Source: Alphaproteobacteria bacterium
GTDB taxonomy: Bacteria; Pseudomonadota; Alphaproteobacteria; Sphingomonadales; Sphingomonadaceae
Assembly: GCA_016650315.1 (NCBI GenBank)
Contig: JAENVZ010000285.1
Coordinates: 1-5,941 of the forward strand
Length of the DNA stretch: 5,941 nucleotides
Reading direction: 5' to 3'
Made by a program: the position numbers and the translations under genes. The notes below the pieces were generated by a model. The model had not been told where the DNA came from and did no database searches. It saw only the letters and a program-made list of their open reading frames with translations. Shown here piece by piece: positions 1-5,941 of this stretch; positions within the stretch are counted from its first letter, which is position 1; each line of letters begins with the position of its first letter.

Positions 1-81
1 ATATCGGCCTAGCGCGCGCTTTAACGCCTAAGCGGGGATGGCCCATTGGTTGATTATTTCAGATCAGTGACGTCTTTCTGC

Positions 82-108
82 TTTCGATATGCGAAATGCA
101 ATTTCGCA
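82..108. promoter_or_regulatory. Operator-like inverted repeat with a third half-site
   Basis: TGCGAAAT-GCA-ATTTCGCA at 90-108 is a perfect 8-bp inverted repeat around a 3-nt centre. TTTCG at 82-86 adds another half-site. With CGAAA at 92-96 and TTTCG at 102-106, the three half-sites are spaced exactly 10 bp, about one helical turn. It sits 67 bp before the TTG start and ends 3 bp before a TTGACA hexamer. The AAAT/ATTT core resembles the E. coli IclR box TGGAAATNATTTCCA, so an IclR-family regulator is a reasonable guess; TetR or GntR families are alternatives. No regulator gene is in the window. Confidence 0.5.
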
Positions 109-111
109 GTA

Positions 112-117
112 TTGACA
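112..117 (+). promoter_or_regulatory. Possible -35 element (TTGACA)
   Basis: An exact sigma-70-type -35 hexamer immediately right of the inverted repeat. At 16-18 bp downstream (134-141) I find only CAAAGC-like sequence, a poor -10. The promoter is therefore tentative: either it depends on an activator bound at the repeat, or the hexamer is a chance match. Confidence 0.3.
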
Positions 118-164
118 TCGGCGGAGCGGGAGGGCAAAGCAGGCTCGTTGCAAAATTAGGTTTT

Positions 165-169
165 GGAGA
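165..169 (+). promoter_or_regulatory. Ribosome binding site for the acyl-CoA synthetase
   Basis: GGAGA lies six bases before TTG at 176. This is the main reason for choosing the TTG start over ATG at 254, which has only a weak AAAGG (238-242) eleven bases upstream. Confidence 0.6.
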
Positions 170-175
170 ACGAAC

Positions 176-2425
176 TTGAGCGGTGTGTCGGAGCTATCGA
201 AGCAATCCGGTCCAGGCGCATCTGGCGAAGGGCCGATAAAGGCGGCGACCGACATGGATCTGGAGTTGTTCCTGAATCCGCGGAGCATCGCCATCATAGG
301 CGCCAGCGCGGATACTGGCTCGATCCGGGGCCGCATCCTGGATTACCTGCTTCAGCGTGAATATCCGGGTAAATTATATCTGGTCAGCCCCACGCAAGCC
401 GAAATTCGCGGGCACAAAACCTATCCTACGCTGGCAGAAATCCCTGGGCCGGTCGATTTGGTCCTCATGGCTGTACGCGCCGACGCCACGCTTGGTCTGC
501 TTCGCGAATGCGCCGCGATCGGCGTGCGCTACGCGATCTGCTATAGTTCCGGTTTCGCCGAAAGTGGCGAAGATGGAGCACGGATGCAGCGTGAGCTTGC
601 CGAGCTTGCCGCCAATGGTGGCCCGCGGCTATGCGGGCCTAACACTGCGGGCTTCTTTAACGTCAAGGCGCAGATACCAGCCACCTTTGCGCGGAATGTC
701 GATGCGCGCCGTCCGGCAATCGCGACGCGGCGATCCGGGCCGGGTACGGTAACCATCGTCGCCCAGAGCGGCGGCCTTGGTTTCGCAATCAATGATCGTT
801 GCGCTGGCGAGCACGGGCTTATCGTCAACTATGTAGTCAGCACGGGTAACGAGGTCGATCTGGAGGCGCTTGATTTCGCCGATTTCGCGGTGCGCGATGC
901 CGATACGCGTGTCGTCCTGCTGTTGGTAGAGGCGATCAAATGTGCCGAGAAGCTGCCTGCTCTGGCCGCTCGGGCGATTGCGGCGCGCAAGCCGATCATC
1001 GTTTCGAAATTCGGCCGCACCGATGCTGGCAGCCGTGCGGTGGGATCGCATGCCGCCAGGCTCACTGGATCGGATGAGGCATATGATGCGGCCTTTCGCC
1101 GTCATGGAATGATCCGCGTCGATGATGAGGATACGCTTGCCGATCTTGCCGCTGCCTTTTCGGTTTATGCGCCACCGGCTGGCCGCAATGTCGGTATCCT
1201 TACCACCTCTGGCGGTGCCGGCGTGTGGATGGCGGATGCATGTGAGTCAGTAGGCCTTTCCGTGCCGTTGCTTGACGACGTGACTCAGCAAGCGCTGGCG
1301 CAATATATCCCAAGTTATGGTGCGATCCACAATCCCGTCGACATGACCGCGCAGGTCTCGGTCAATCCGGTGGGCGGTTCGGTCCAGCTCAGTCCGCTGG
1401 TTGGGTCGGTTAAGGCGATGCTTGAAAGCCCGTCACTTCATTCGGTCGTCCTGGTGGCGAATATGTCGGATGGCGATGTTCTCGCGCGGGAGCGGGATCA
1501 GCTTGCCGAGCTTGCTGCATCCCTGCAAAAGCCGCTGTTTCTTTATTCGCACGCGCCGCCATCGCAGGCGAGCCGCGAGCTTGTTCAGGAGTTGGGGCTG
1601 GTATGTTTTGCAAGCACGCGGCGTGTTGCAGCCACGATCTTGCACATGGTGGAATATGCAGAGGCGTGTGAACGTCTCTCCGGCGGATTGCCCGACCTGG
1701 CACCTGCGATCGCCGCGGACGATGTCACTGCGCTCGCCGGAGGATTGTGTGAATATGAGGCCAAGGCGCTTTTGAAGCGCTATGGTCTGCCGGTCGGTGA
1801 CGAGGCGCTGGCGAAGACGGCCGACGAAGCGGCGCAGATTGCGGCAGGCTTTGCTGCGCCCGTCGCGCTCAAGATCCAATCACGCCAGATCCAGCACAAG
1901 ACCGAAATCGGCGGCGTGCTGCTGGGGTTGAACGATGCCGCAGAGATTAAGGCGGGTTTTGATACGGTGATGGCGCGCGCCGGGCAGCATGCGCCGGACG
2001 CCACTGTCGATGGCGTTCTGGTGCAAAAGATGGCACCGATGGGGCGGGAGCTTGCTGTCGGCATCGTGCATGACGCCGACTTTGGCCCGATGATGATGGT
2101 CGGCCTTGGCGGCATCTTTATCGAGGTGCTCAAGGATGTCGTGATCGAACCGCTGCCGGTGCGTCGCGACACGGCACTGAGCATGTTGCGGCGCCTGCGC
2201 GCCTGGCCGATCCTTGAAGGGACACGTGGCAAACCAGCGGCGGATATCGAGGCGGTTGCCATGCTGATGGAGAAGCTCTCCCGGATGGTAGAAGGCGCGG
2301 GTGATGCCTGCCGTGAAATCGATCTCAACCCGGTATTCGTCTACGACGAGGGCAAGGGTGCGATTATCGTGGATTCCATGATCGTCGGTCGCGATGAAGT
2401 GATCTCTGCCGAGGCTCATCAATGA
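176..2425 (+). CDS. NDP-forming acyl-CoA synthetase (acid-CoA ligase, single-chain)
   Basis: Predicted cytoplasmic ligase joining a carboxylic acid to CoA with NTP cleavage to NDP and phosphate, through an acyl-phosphate and a phosphohistidine. Domains in order (749 aa from TTG): CoA-binding Rossmann domain, about 30-160 (PRSIAIIGAS at 35-44; CGPNTAGF at 153-160); succinyl-CoA-ligase-like domain, about 190-330; a second flavodoxin-like ligase domain, about 335-490; ATP-grasp, about 525-745. H292 in GSHAARLTGS is the expected phosphohistidine. E252, 40 residues earlier in LLVEAI, fits the stabilising glutamate. ATP-grasp marks are HKTEIGGV (574-581), GLGGIFIEVLKD (643-654) and EIDLNPV (714-720). 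There is no fused GNAT acetyltransferase domain, so it is not a Pat-type acetyltransferase. The TTG start follows GGAGA at 165-169. An in-frame ATG at 254 would give a 723-aa protein that begins where the family normally begins. The substrate is unknown. The ferulate ligase FerA of Sphingobium is, from memory, a member of this superfamily. Confidence 0.93.
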   Translation: MSGVSELSKQSGPGASGEGPIKAATDMDLELFLNPRSIAIIGASADTGSIRGRILDYLLQREYPGKLYLVSPTQAEIRGHKTYPTLAEIPGPVDLVLMAVRADATLGLLRECAAIGVRYAICYSSGFAESGEDGARMQRELAELAANGGPRLCGPNTAGFFNVKAQIPATFARNVDARRPAIATRRSGPGTVTIVAQSGGLGFAINDRCAGEHGLIVNYVVSTGNEVDLEALDFADFAVRDADTRVVLLLVEAIKCAEKLPALAARAIAARKPIIVSKFGRTDAGSRAVGSHAARLTGSDEAYDAAFRRHGMIRVDDEDTLADLAAAFSVYAPPAGRNVGILTTSGGAGVWMADACESVGLSVPLLDDVTQQALAQYIPSYGAIHNPVDMTAQVSVNPVGGSVQLSPLVGSVKAMLESPSLHSVVLVANMSDGDVLARERDQLAELAASLQKPLFLYSHAPPSQASRELVQELGLVCFASTRRVAATILHMVEYAEACERLSGGLPDLAPAIAADDVTALAGGLCEYEAKALLKRYGLPVGDEALAKTADEAAQIAAGFAAPVALKIQSRQIQHKTEIGGVLLGLNDAAEIKAGFDTVMARAGQHAPDATVDGVLVQKMAPMGRELAVGIVHDADFGPMMMVGLGGIFIEVLKDVVIEPLPVRRDTALSMLRRLRAWPILEGTRGKPAADIEAVAMLMEKLSRMVEGAGDACREIDLNPVFVYDEGKGAIIVDSMIVGRDEVISAEAHQ
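620..639 (+). repeat. Intragenic hairpin in the ligase gene
   Basis: GGCCCGC (620-626) and GCGGGCC (633-639) form a perfect 7-bp G+C stem with a 6-nt loop. It encodes the conserved GGPRLCGPN stretch of the CoA-binding domain and is not followed by a T-run, so coding constraint may explain it. No function is claimed. Confidence 0.3.
2411..2414 (+). promoter_or_regulatory. Ribosome binding site for the racemase-like gene, inside the upstream gene
   Basis: GAGG lies seven bases before ATG at 2422, within the last codons of the ligase gene. With the ATGA overlap this supports start choice and translational coupling. Confidence 0.6.
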
Positions 2426-3633
2426 GTGGTCCGCTAACCGGTGTAACGATTCTGGAATTGGTCCAGAAGGGACCAGGGGCTTATGTCACCATGATGCTCG
2501 CCGATATGGGCGCAGACGTCATCAAGGTGGAGACGCCTTCGCGCGGCCGGGAATCGGGATCTGGCGGTTCGGCAGGGAAGGGCGACGCAAAGCTTCAGGC
2601 GGCGAATATTGCCAATCGCGGCAAGCGCAGCATCGTGCTCGACCTCAAGAGCGCCGATGGCAAGGCAATATTGGGGCGGCTGGCGGAAAAGGCCGATGTG
2701 CTGGTGGAAGGATTTCGCCCCGGCGTGACCGCGCGGCTCGGTGCCGACTATGAGACGCTTTCCGCAAGCAATCCCCGGCTGATCTATTGTTCGCTGAGCG
2801 GCTATGGTCAGGATGGTCCCTATCGCGACCTGCCCGGCCATGATGTCAACTATATCGGCCTTGCCGGCATTTTGAGCCTTGTCGGCGAGCAGGGCGGCCC
2901 GCCGATCGTGCCGCCTAACCTGATCGCGGATTTTGGCGGTGCGGCGATGCATGCGGTTGCGGGGATCAGCATGGCGTTGTTCGCGCGCGAACGTACCGGT
3001 CGCGGTCAGCATGTCGATATTTCCTATCTCGATTGCGCCTTGTCGCTTCTTTCCTCGACCCGTCCGATCCGTGAGTATCTGGGGCAGGGCAGGCTTCCGG
3101 AACGGGGTGGCGGTGCGCTCGGTGGCAGTTTTGGTTACTATAAGGTCTATGAGACTGCGGGCGGTGGCTATCTGAGCATCGGATGCGTGGAACCCTGGCT
3201 CTGGGAAAATATGTGCCGTGCCTTGGATCGCGCGGACCTGATCGACGGCGGGCCGCAGCCATCGGACTTCCACAGCGGTGAAAGTACTCGCCAGATCGAG
3301 GTCCGCAAGGAACTTGAGGCGCTGTTCAAGACCCGCAGCCGGGATGAATGGTTCGCGTTGCTGAGCCCGGCCAATGTCTGTGTCGGCAAGGTTTATGATG
3401 TCGGCGAGATATTCGATGATCCGCAGCTTCAGCATCGCGGCATGGTGCCCCGGCTCGATCATCCTGAGCTTGGGGAAGTGCGGCAGATTGGTGTTCCCAT
3501 CCGTTTGTCCGATACGCCCGGAGCGATACGCGGATTTGCGCCGTGGAAAGGGCAGCATGTCGACGAAGTGCTGCGGGAAGTCGGTTATGATGAAGGGGCT
3601 ATTGCCCAGTTCAAGGACCAGCAGGTCGTTTGA
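2422..3633 (+). CDS. CaiB/BaiF family protein, alpha-methylacyl-CoA racemase-like
   Basis: A single-domain class III CoA-transferase fold protein of 403 aa, the usual length. The family holds true CoA transferases and also alpha-methylacyl-CoA racemases, which epimerise the carbon next to the thioester. N-terminal marks are ADMGADVIKVE (27-37) and NRGKRSIVLDL (65-75), followed by EGFRPG (96-101) and SGYGQDGPY (126-134). H140 (GHDVNYIGLAG), D170 (LIADFGG) and E257 (CVEPWLW) match the positions of His126, Asp156 and Glu241 in the mycobacterial racemase MCR. The His-to-Asp distance is 30 residues in both. D170 is also where transferases carry their nucleophilic Asp, so transferase activity is not excluded. 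The C-terminal WKGQHVDEVLREVGY (375-389) is the usual family end. The ATG overlaps the upstream stop as ATGA, which suggests coupled translation and stoichiometric expression with the ligase. Fold assignment is near certain; the choice of racemase over transferase is moderate. Confidence 0.92.
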   Translation: MSGPLTGVTILELVQKGPGAYVTMMLADMGADVIKVETPSRGRESGSGGSAGKGDAKLQAANIANRGKRSIVLDLKSADGKAILGRLAEKADVLVEGFRPGVTARLGADYETLSASNPRLIYCSLSGYGQDGPYRDLPGHDVNYIGLAGILSLVGEQGGPPIVPPNLIADFGGAAMHAVAGISMALFARERTGRGQHVDISYLDCALSLLSSTRPIREYLGQGRLPERGGGALGGSFGYYKVYETAGGGYLSIGCVEPWLWENMCRALDRADLIDGGPQPSDFHSGESTRQIEVRKELEALFKTRSRDEWFALLSPANVCVGKVYDVGEIFDDPQLQHRGMVPRLDHPELGEVRQIGVPIRLSDTPGAIRGFAPWKGQHVDEVLREVGYDEGAIAQFKDQQVV

Positions 3634-3646
3634 GAGCCAGCGAGTC

Positions 3647-3652
3647 AAGGAG
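3647..3652 (+). promoter_or_regulatory. Strong ribosome binding site for the fused CoA transferase
   Basis: AAGGAG lies seven bases before GTG at 3660. The nearby ATG at 3668 is in another frame that closes after 71 codons, so the GTG is the start. The full-strength site suggests the third gene initiates on its own and does not depend on coupling. Confidence 0.8.
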
Positions 3653-3659
3653 AGTTAAG

Positions 3660-5941
3660 GTGCAAGCATGCGCGGGTATTCAAGTGCTGGAGATGGGCAG
3701 GGGCTTTGGTGTCACTGCCCTCTGCGGCCAGTTGTTCGCCGGCTTGGGCGCCACGGTTCGCGTGATCCAGCCGACGGAGGAGCTTGCAGGCCCCGCCACC
3801 GCAGAAGGGCGCACCTATCTTTCACACCTGTTGCATGCGGGCAAGGAGCGGATTGCGTTCGATCCCGCGACGATCACGGCTGAGGAGCTGGCGCCCCTGC
3901 TCGATTGGGCAGACGTCATCATCGTGGATCGCACAGCAGGCGGCCCATTTGCATCGCTGAGCGATCTTCAGACTTTTGAAGCTGAACATCCCGGCAAGAT
4001 ACTATGCGCAGTCAGCCTGTTTGGTGCGCGCAGCGAGCGGCCCGACTGGGTCGGCAACGAACTGATCGCCGAGGCGGCGGGCGCACTAATGGCGTGCAAC
4101 GGTTATCCGGAACGCGCGCCTGTCTCCAGCGGCCTGCCCTATGCCCTGCACACATGCGCCCTATTCGCTTTCAACGCGATCATGACCGCGCTTTGGGAAC
4201 GCGATAGATCCGAACGCGGACAGACCATCGACCTTTCGGTCGTCGACTCCATCACCGCGATCCTGGGCAATTTTCTGCCCAGCTATTTCCTGACCGGTCG
4301 GACGCCCCAGCGGATCGGCAACCGTCACACCATTGCCGCCCCGTGGAACATTTATCCCGCGCTGGATGGGAGCGTTGTGATCTGCACCGGAACCGGCGGC
4401 ACGGGCTGGTGGGCAAAGGTGATGAAAGTGCTGGAGCGCCCCGACCTTGTTGATGATCCGCGATACGCGACCGAGTCCGACCGCGTGCGCAATGTCGACG
4501 AAGTCGATGCGATCATGTCGGAATGGACCTGCCAGCACACGATGCAGGATATCGTGTCGCGGATGACAGTGCTGGGGATCCCGGTGAGCGAGATTGGAAC
4601 CATCGAGGCAGTGATGGCCGACCCGCATTATCGTGATCGTCGGGCGATGGTTCTGGAAGACCCTGCGTCCCCGCTGCCGCTCGCTGGTATTCCGCTCAAG
4701 GTCGGCGCCTGGCACAGCGACAACCAGCCCGGACCGCGCGATCCAGAGAGGATTTTGGAAGACAATAAATTTCGGGGTAAAGGCTCCAGATCCGGTAAGG
4801 GGCCGTTGTCCGGCATTCGCGTGCTGGAGTTTGCTTCGCGTACCAGTGTGCCGCTGGCCGGGCGCCTGATGGCAGACCTTGGCGCAGACATTGTCAAGAT
4901 AGAGCCGCTGAAGGGCGACGCGCTGCGCGGCGCCGGCCAGCAGATCGGCGGCTCAAGCTATCTTTTCCACATCAATAATGCCGGCAAACGCAGCGTTGTT
5001 ATCAATCCCAACGATCCCACAGGGCGCGATCTCATTATCGAACTGGCGCGCGATGCCGACATATTCATGGAAAACCTTGCTCCGGGCAGCCTCGACAAAA
5101 TGGGCCTGGGTGCATCCGATCTCCTCGCCGTCAATCCGGAACTGATCTATTGTTCGGTAAGCGGGTTTGGCATGCGTTCCAACTATGGCAGCAAGCGCGC
5201 ACTCGACACGGTGGTTCAGGCAGCCTGCGGGCTGATGTACATGACCGGCTACCCGGATCATTTCCCGGTTAAGCTCGGTATCTCTGCTGTCGACCTTACG
5301 ACCGCGACGGCCACTATGGCGGGGGTATTGGCGGGCCTGCGCGAGCGGCCTTCGACCAGAAAGGGCATGCACATCGATCTCGCCATGGCCGATATCGGCG
5401 TGTGGATGACCCAGCGGGTCTGGCCGCAACTGCTGTGCGAGGGCGAGCATCCGATCCGGCTCGGCAATCGGTCGGCCGAGTCCTGCCCCCATAATATCTT
5501 CCAATGTACGGATGAGCGTTTCGTGGCGATCGCTGTCGAGGATGATGTGACATGGCGTGCCCTTGCAACGCTTATGGGGCGGCCAGAACTTGCTGAGGGC
5601 GTGACCGCCATGGTCGCCGGTCGTCTTGGCGAAATTGAGGCAATCGAAGCCGCCGTTGCGGAATGGACTGTCGGAAAATCGGCCGACAAGATTGCGGCGC
5701 TTTGTCAGGCGCACGGCATTCCCGCCGCGAAGGTGCGCGACTTGGTGGAACTGGTCGCCGATGGCGACACATCGGCGCGCGACATGGTCGTCCCAATCAC
5801 GCACCCGACCGCGGGCGATATTCGGCTGCTTGGCAATCCGCTTGCGCTCTCGCGCACGCCACCTGTGATCACGCGCGGTGCGCCCATGCTTGGACAACAT
5901 AGCGAGGAAGTGCTCGCAGGGATCGGCCTTACCGCCGACCA
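3660..5941 (+). CDS. Tandem two-domain CaiB/BaiF CoA transferase, 3' end outside window
   Basis: Reading from GTG at 3660 gives 760 codons with no stop to the last base. It holds two class III CoA-transferase domains in tandem: about 1-355 and 382-760, joined by a polar linker (about 356-381). The second half is canonical: ADLGADIVKIEP (405-416), NNAGKRSVV, ENLAPGSLDKMG, LIYCSVSGFG, and D545 in SAVDLTTAT. D545 lies where formyl-CoA transferase has its catalytic Asp169, with the same 15-residue spacing to the next conserved Leu. The first half is degenerate. GLGATVRVIQP (28-38) replaces the ADxGADVIKVE motif, VDRTAGG replaces ENFxPG, and the Asp position falls at A162/L163 of PYALHT. GQTIDLSVVDS still marks the fold. 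Fused proteins of about 780-800 aa occur in this family, and the sequence already reaches LGQHSEEVLAGIGL, so only some 10-30 residues are probably missing. AAGGAG at 3647-3652 fixes the GTG start. The gap after the preceding gene is 26 nt. Donor and acceptor acids are unknown. Confidence 0.9.
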   Translation, partial: MQACAGIQVLEMGRGFGVTALCGQLFAGLGATVRVIQPTEELAGPATAEGRTYLSHLLHAGKERIAFDPATITAEELAPLLDWADVIIVDRTAGGPFASLSDLQTFEAEHPGKILCAVSLFGARSERPDWVGNELIAEAAGALMACNGYPERAPVSSGLPYALHTCALFAFNAIMTALWERDRSERGQTIDLSVVDSITAILGNFLPSYFLTGRTPQRIGNRHTIAAPWNIYPALDGSVVICTGTGGTGWWAKVMKVLERPDLVDDPRYATESDRVRNVDEVDAIMSEWTCQHTMQDIVSRMTVLGIPVSEIGTIEAVMADPHYRDRRAMVLEDPASPLPLAGIPLKVGAWHSDNQPGPRDPERILEDNKFRGKGSRSGKGPLSGIRVLEFASRTSVPLAGRLMADLGADIVKIEPLKGDALRGAGQQIGGSSYLFHINNAGKRSVVINPNDPTGRDLIIELARDADIFMENLAPGSLDKMGLGASDLLAVNPELIYCSVSGFGMRSNYGSKRALDTVVQAACGLMYMTGYPDHFPVKLGISAVDLTTATATMAGVLAGLRERPSTRKGMHIDLAMADIGVWMTQRVWPQLLCEGEHPIRLGNRSAESCPHNIFQCTDERFVAIAVEDDVTWRALATLMGRPELAEGVTAMVAGRLGEIEAIEAAVAEWTVGKSADKIAALCQAHGIPAAKVRDLVELVADGDTSARDMVVPITHPTAGDIRLLGNPLALSRTPPVITRGAPMLGQHSEEVLAGIGLTAD

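Larger units (their letters stand above)
1..175. other. Non-coding leader upstream of the acyl-CoA operon
   Basis: All three + frames close early (stops at 10-12, 29-31 and 51-53), so at most the last few codons of an unseen upstream gene lie here. No reading frame shows recognisable protein. The stretch contains AGCGCGCGCT (11-20, self-complementary) and a weak CGCTT/AAGCG stem (17-21 with 30-34) that lacks a T-run, so I do not call a terminator. The inverted repeat and the -35-like hexamer listed separately make the right half the likely promoter region of the operon. Confidence 0.6.

Noticed and set aside
1..46. Possible divergent gene starting at ATG 46 on the minus strand
   Set aside because: Only 15 codons are visible, there is no ribosome site before the ATG, and the composition is uninformative.
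39..54. Sigma-54-like promoter (TGGCCC-N5-TTGAT)
   Set aside because: Spacing fits, but the almost invariant GC of the -12 element is GA here.
51..66. TGAT...ATCA inverted repeat resembling an FNR/FixK box
   Set aside because: The inner spacing is 8 nt, where FNR-type sites have 4 nt between TTGAT and ATCAA, and the outer bases do not match.
64..336. 90-codon minus-strand frame spanning the leader and ligase start
   Set aside because: It would run through the inverted repeat and oppose the ligase N-terminus, and its translation has no recognisable motif.
2434..3648. 404-codon open frame on the minus strand covering nearly all of the racemase-like gene
   Set aside because: Its translation shows no family motif, while the + strand gene has complete catalytic motifs. 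Long antisense frames are common opposite G+C-rich genes.
3634..3659. Gap between the second and third genes examined for a terminator or promoter
   Set aside because: 26 nt with no hairpin, no T-run and no promoter hexamers; only the ribosome site of the next gene is present.
3668..3883. 71-codon + strand frame starting at ATG 3668
   Set aside because: Out of frame with the long transferase frame from GTG 3660, which has the ribosome site and continues for 760 codons with domain hallmarks.
2779..5156. 15-nt identity (CTGATCTATTGTTCG) at 2779-2793 and 5142-5156
   Set aside because: It encodes the shared LIYCS motif of the two paralogous transferase domains at equivalent positions, so it is homology and not a mobile or regulatory repeat.
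4953..5900. 315-codon open frame on the minus strand opposite the second transferase domain
   Set aside because: No recognisable protein features. It lies opposite a well-conserved domain, so it is a shadow of codon bias.

Overview
The window is an acyl-CoA enzyme cluster from a G+C-rich bacterium (roughly 60% by eye). Protein style, codon use and gene set look alphaproteobacterial, and a sphingomonad is my best guess. That placement is impression only, because there is no rRNA, tRNA or lineage marker here.

Layout: positions 1-175 are a short non-coding leader. It holds a perfect 8-bp inverted repeat (90-108), an additional half-site on its left (82-86) and a TTGACA hexamer (112-117). Three genes then follow on the + strand with almost no gaps. 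The first (176-2425, TTG start) is a single-chain NDP-forming acyl-CoA synthetase. The second (2422-3633) overlaps it by ATGA and is a CaiB/BaiF-family protein carrying the residue set of alpha-methylacyl-CoA racemases. The third (3660 to beyond the right edge, GTG start) is a fused protein with two CaiB/BaiF domains in tandem. It stays open to the last base and probably ends just outside the window. Each gene has a Shine-Dalgarno sequence at normal spacing, and I see no terminator between genes, so they very likely form one operon.

How the genes may work together (inference): the ligase activates a carboxylic acid to its CoA thioester with ATP. The second protein may set the stereochemistry at the alpha carbon of a branched acyl-CoA, or move CoA. 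The fused transferase could pass CoA between acids, so that ATP is spent only to prime the cycle. No dehydrogenase, hydratase or thiolase lies in the window, so the substrate cannot be named. A branched or cyclic acid (isoprenoid, steroid side chain or aromatic-derived) is plausible but unproven.

The most notable points are the asymmetry of the fused transferase (catalytic Asp present only in the second half), the racemase-like signature of the middle gene, and the operator-like palindrome just upstream of the operon.
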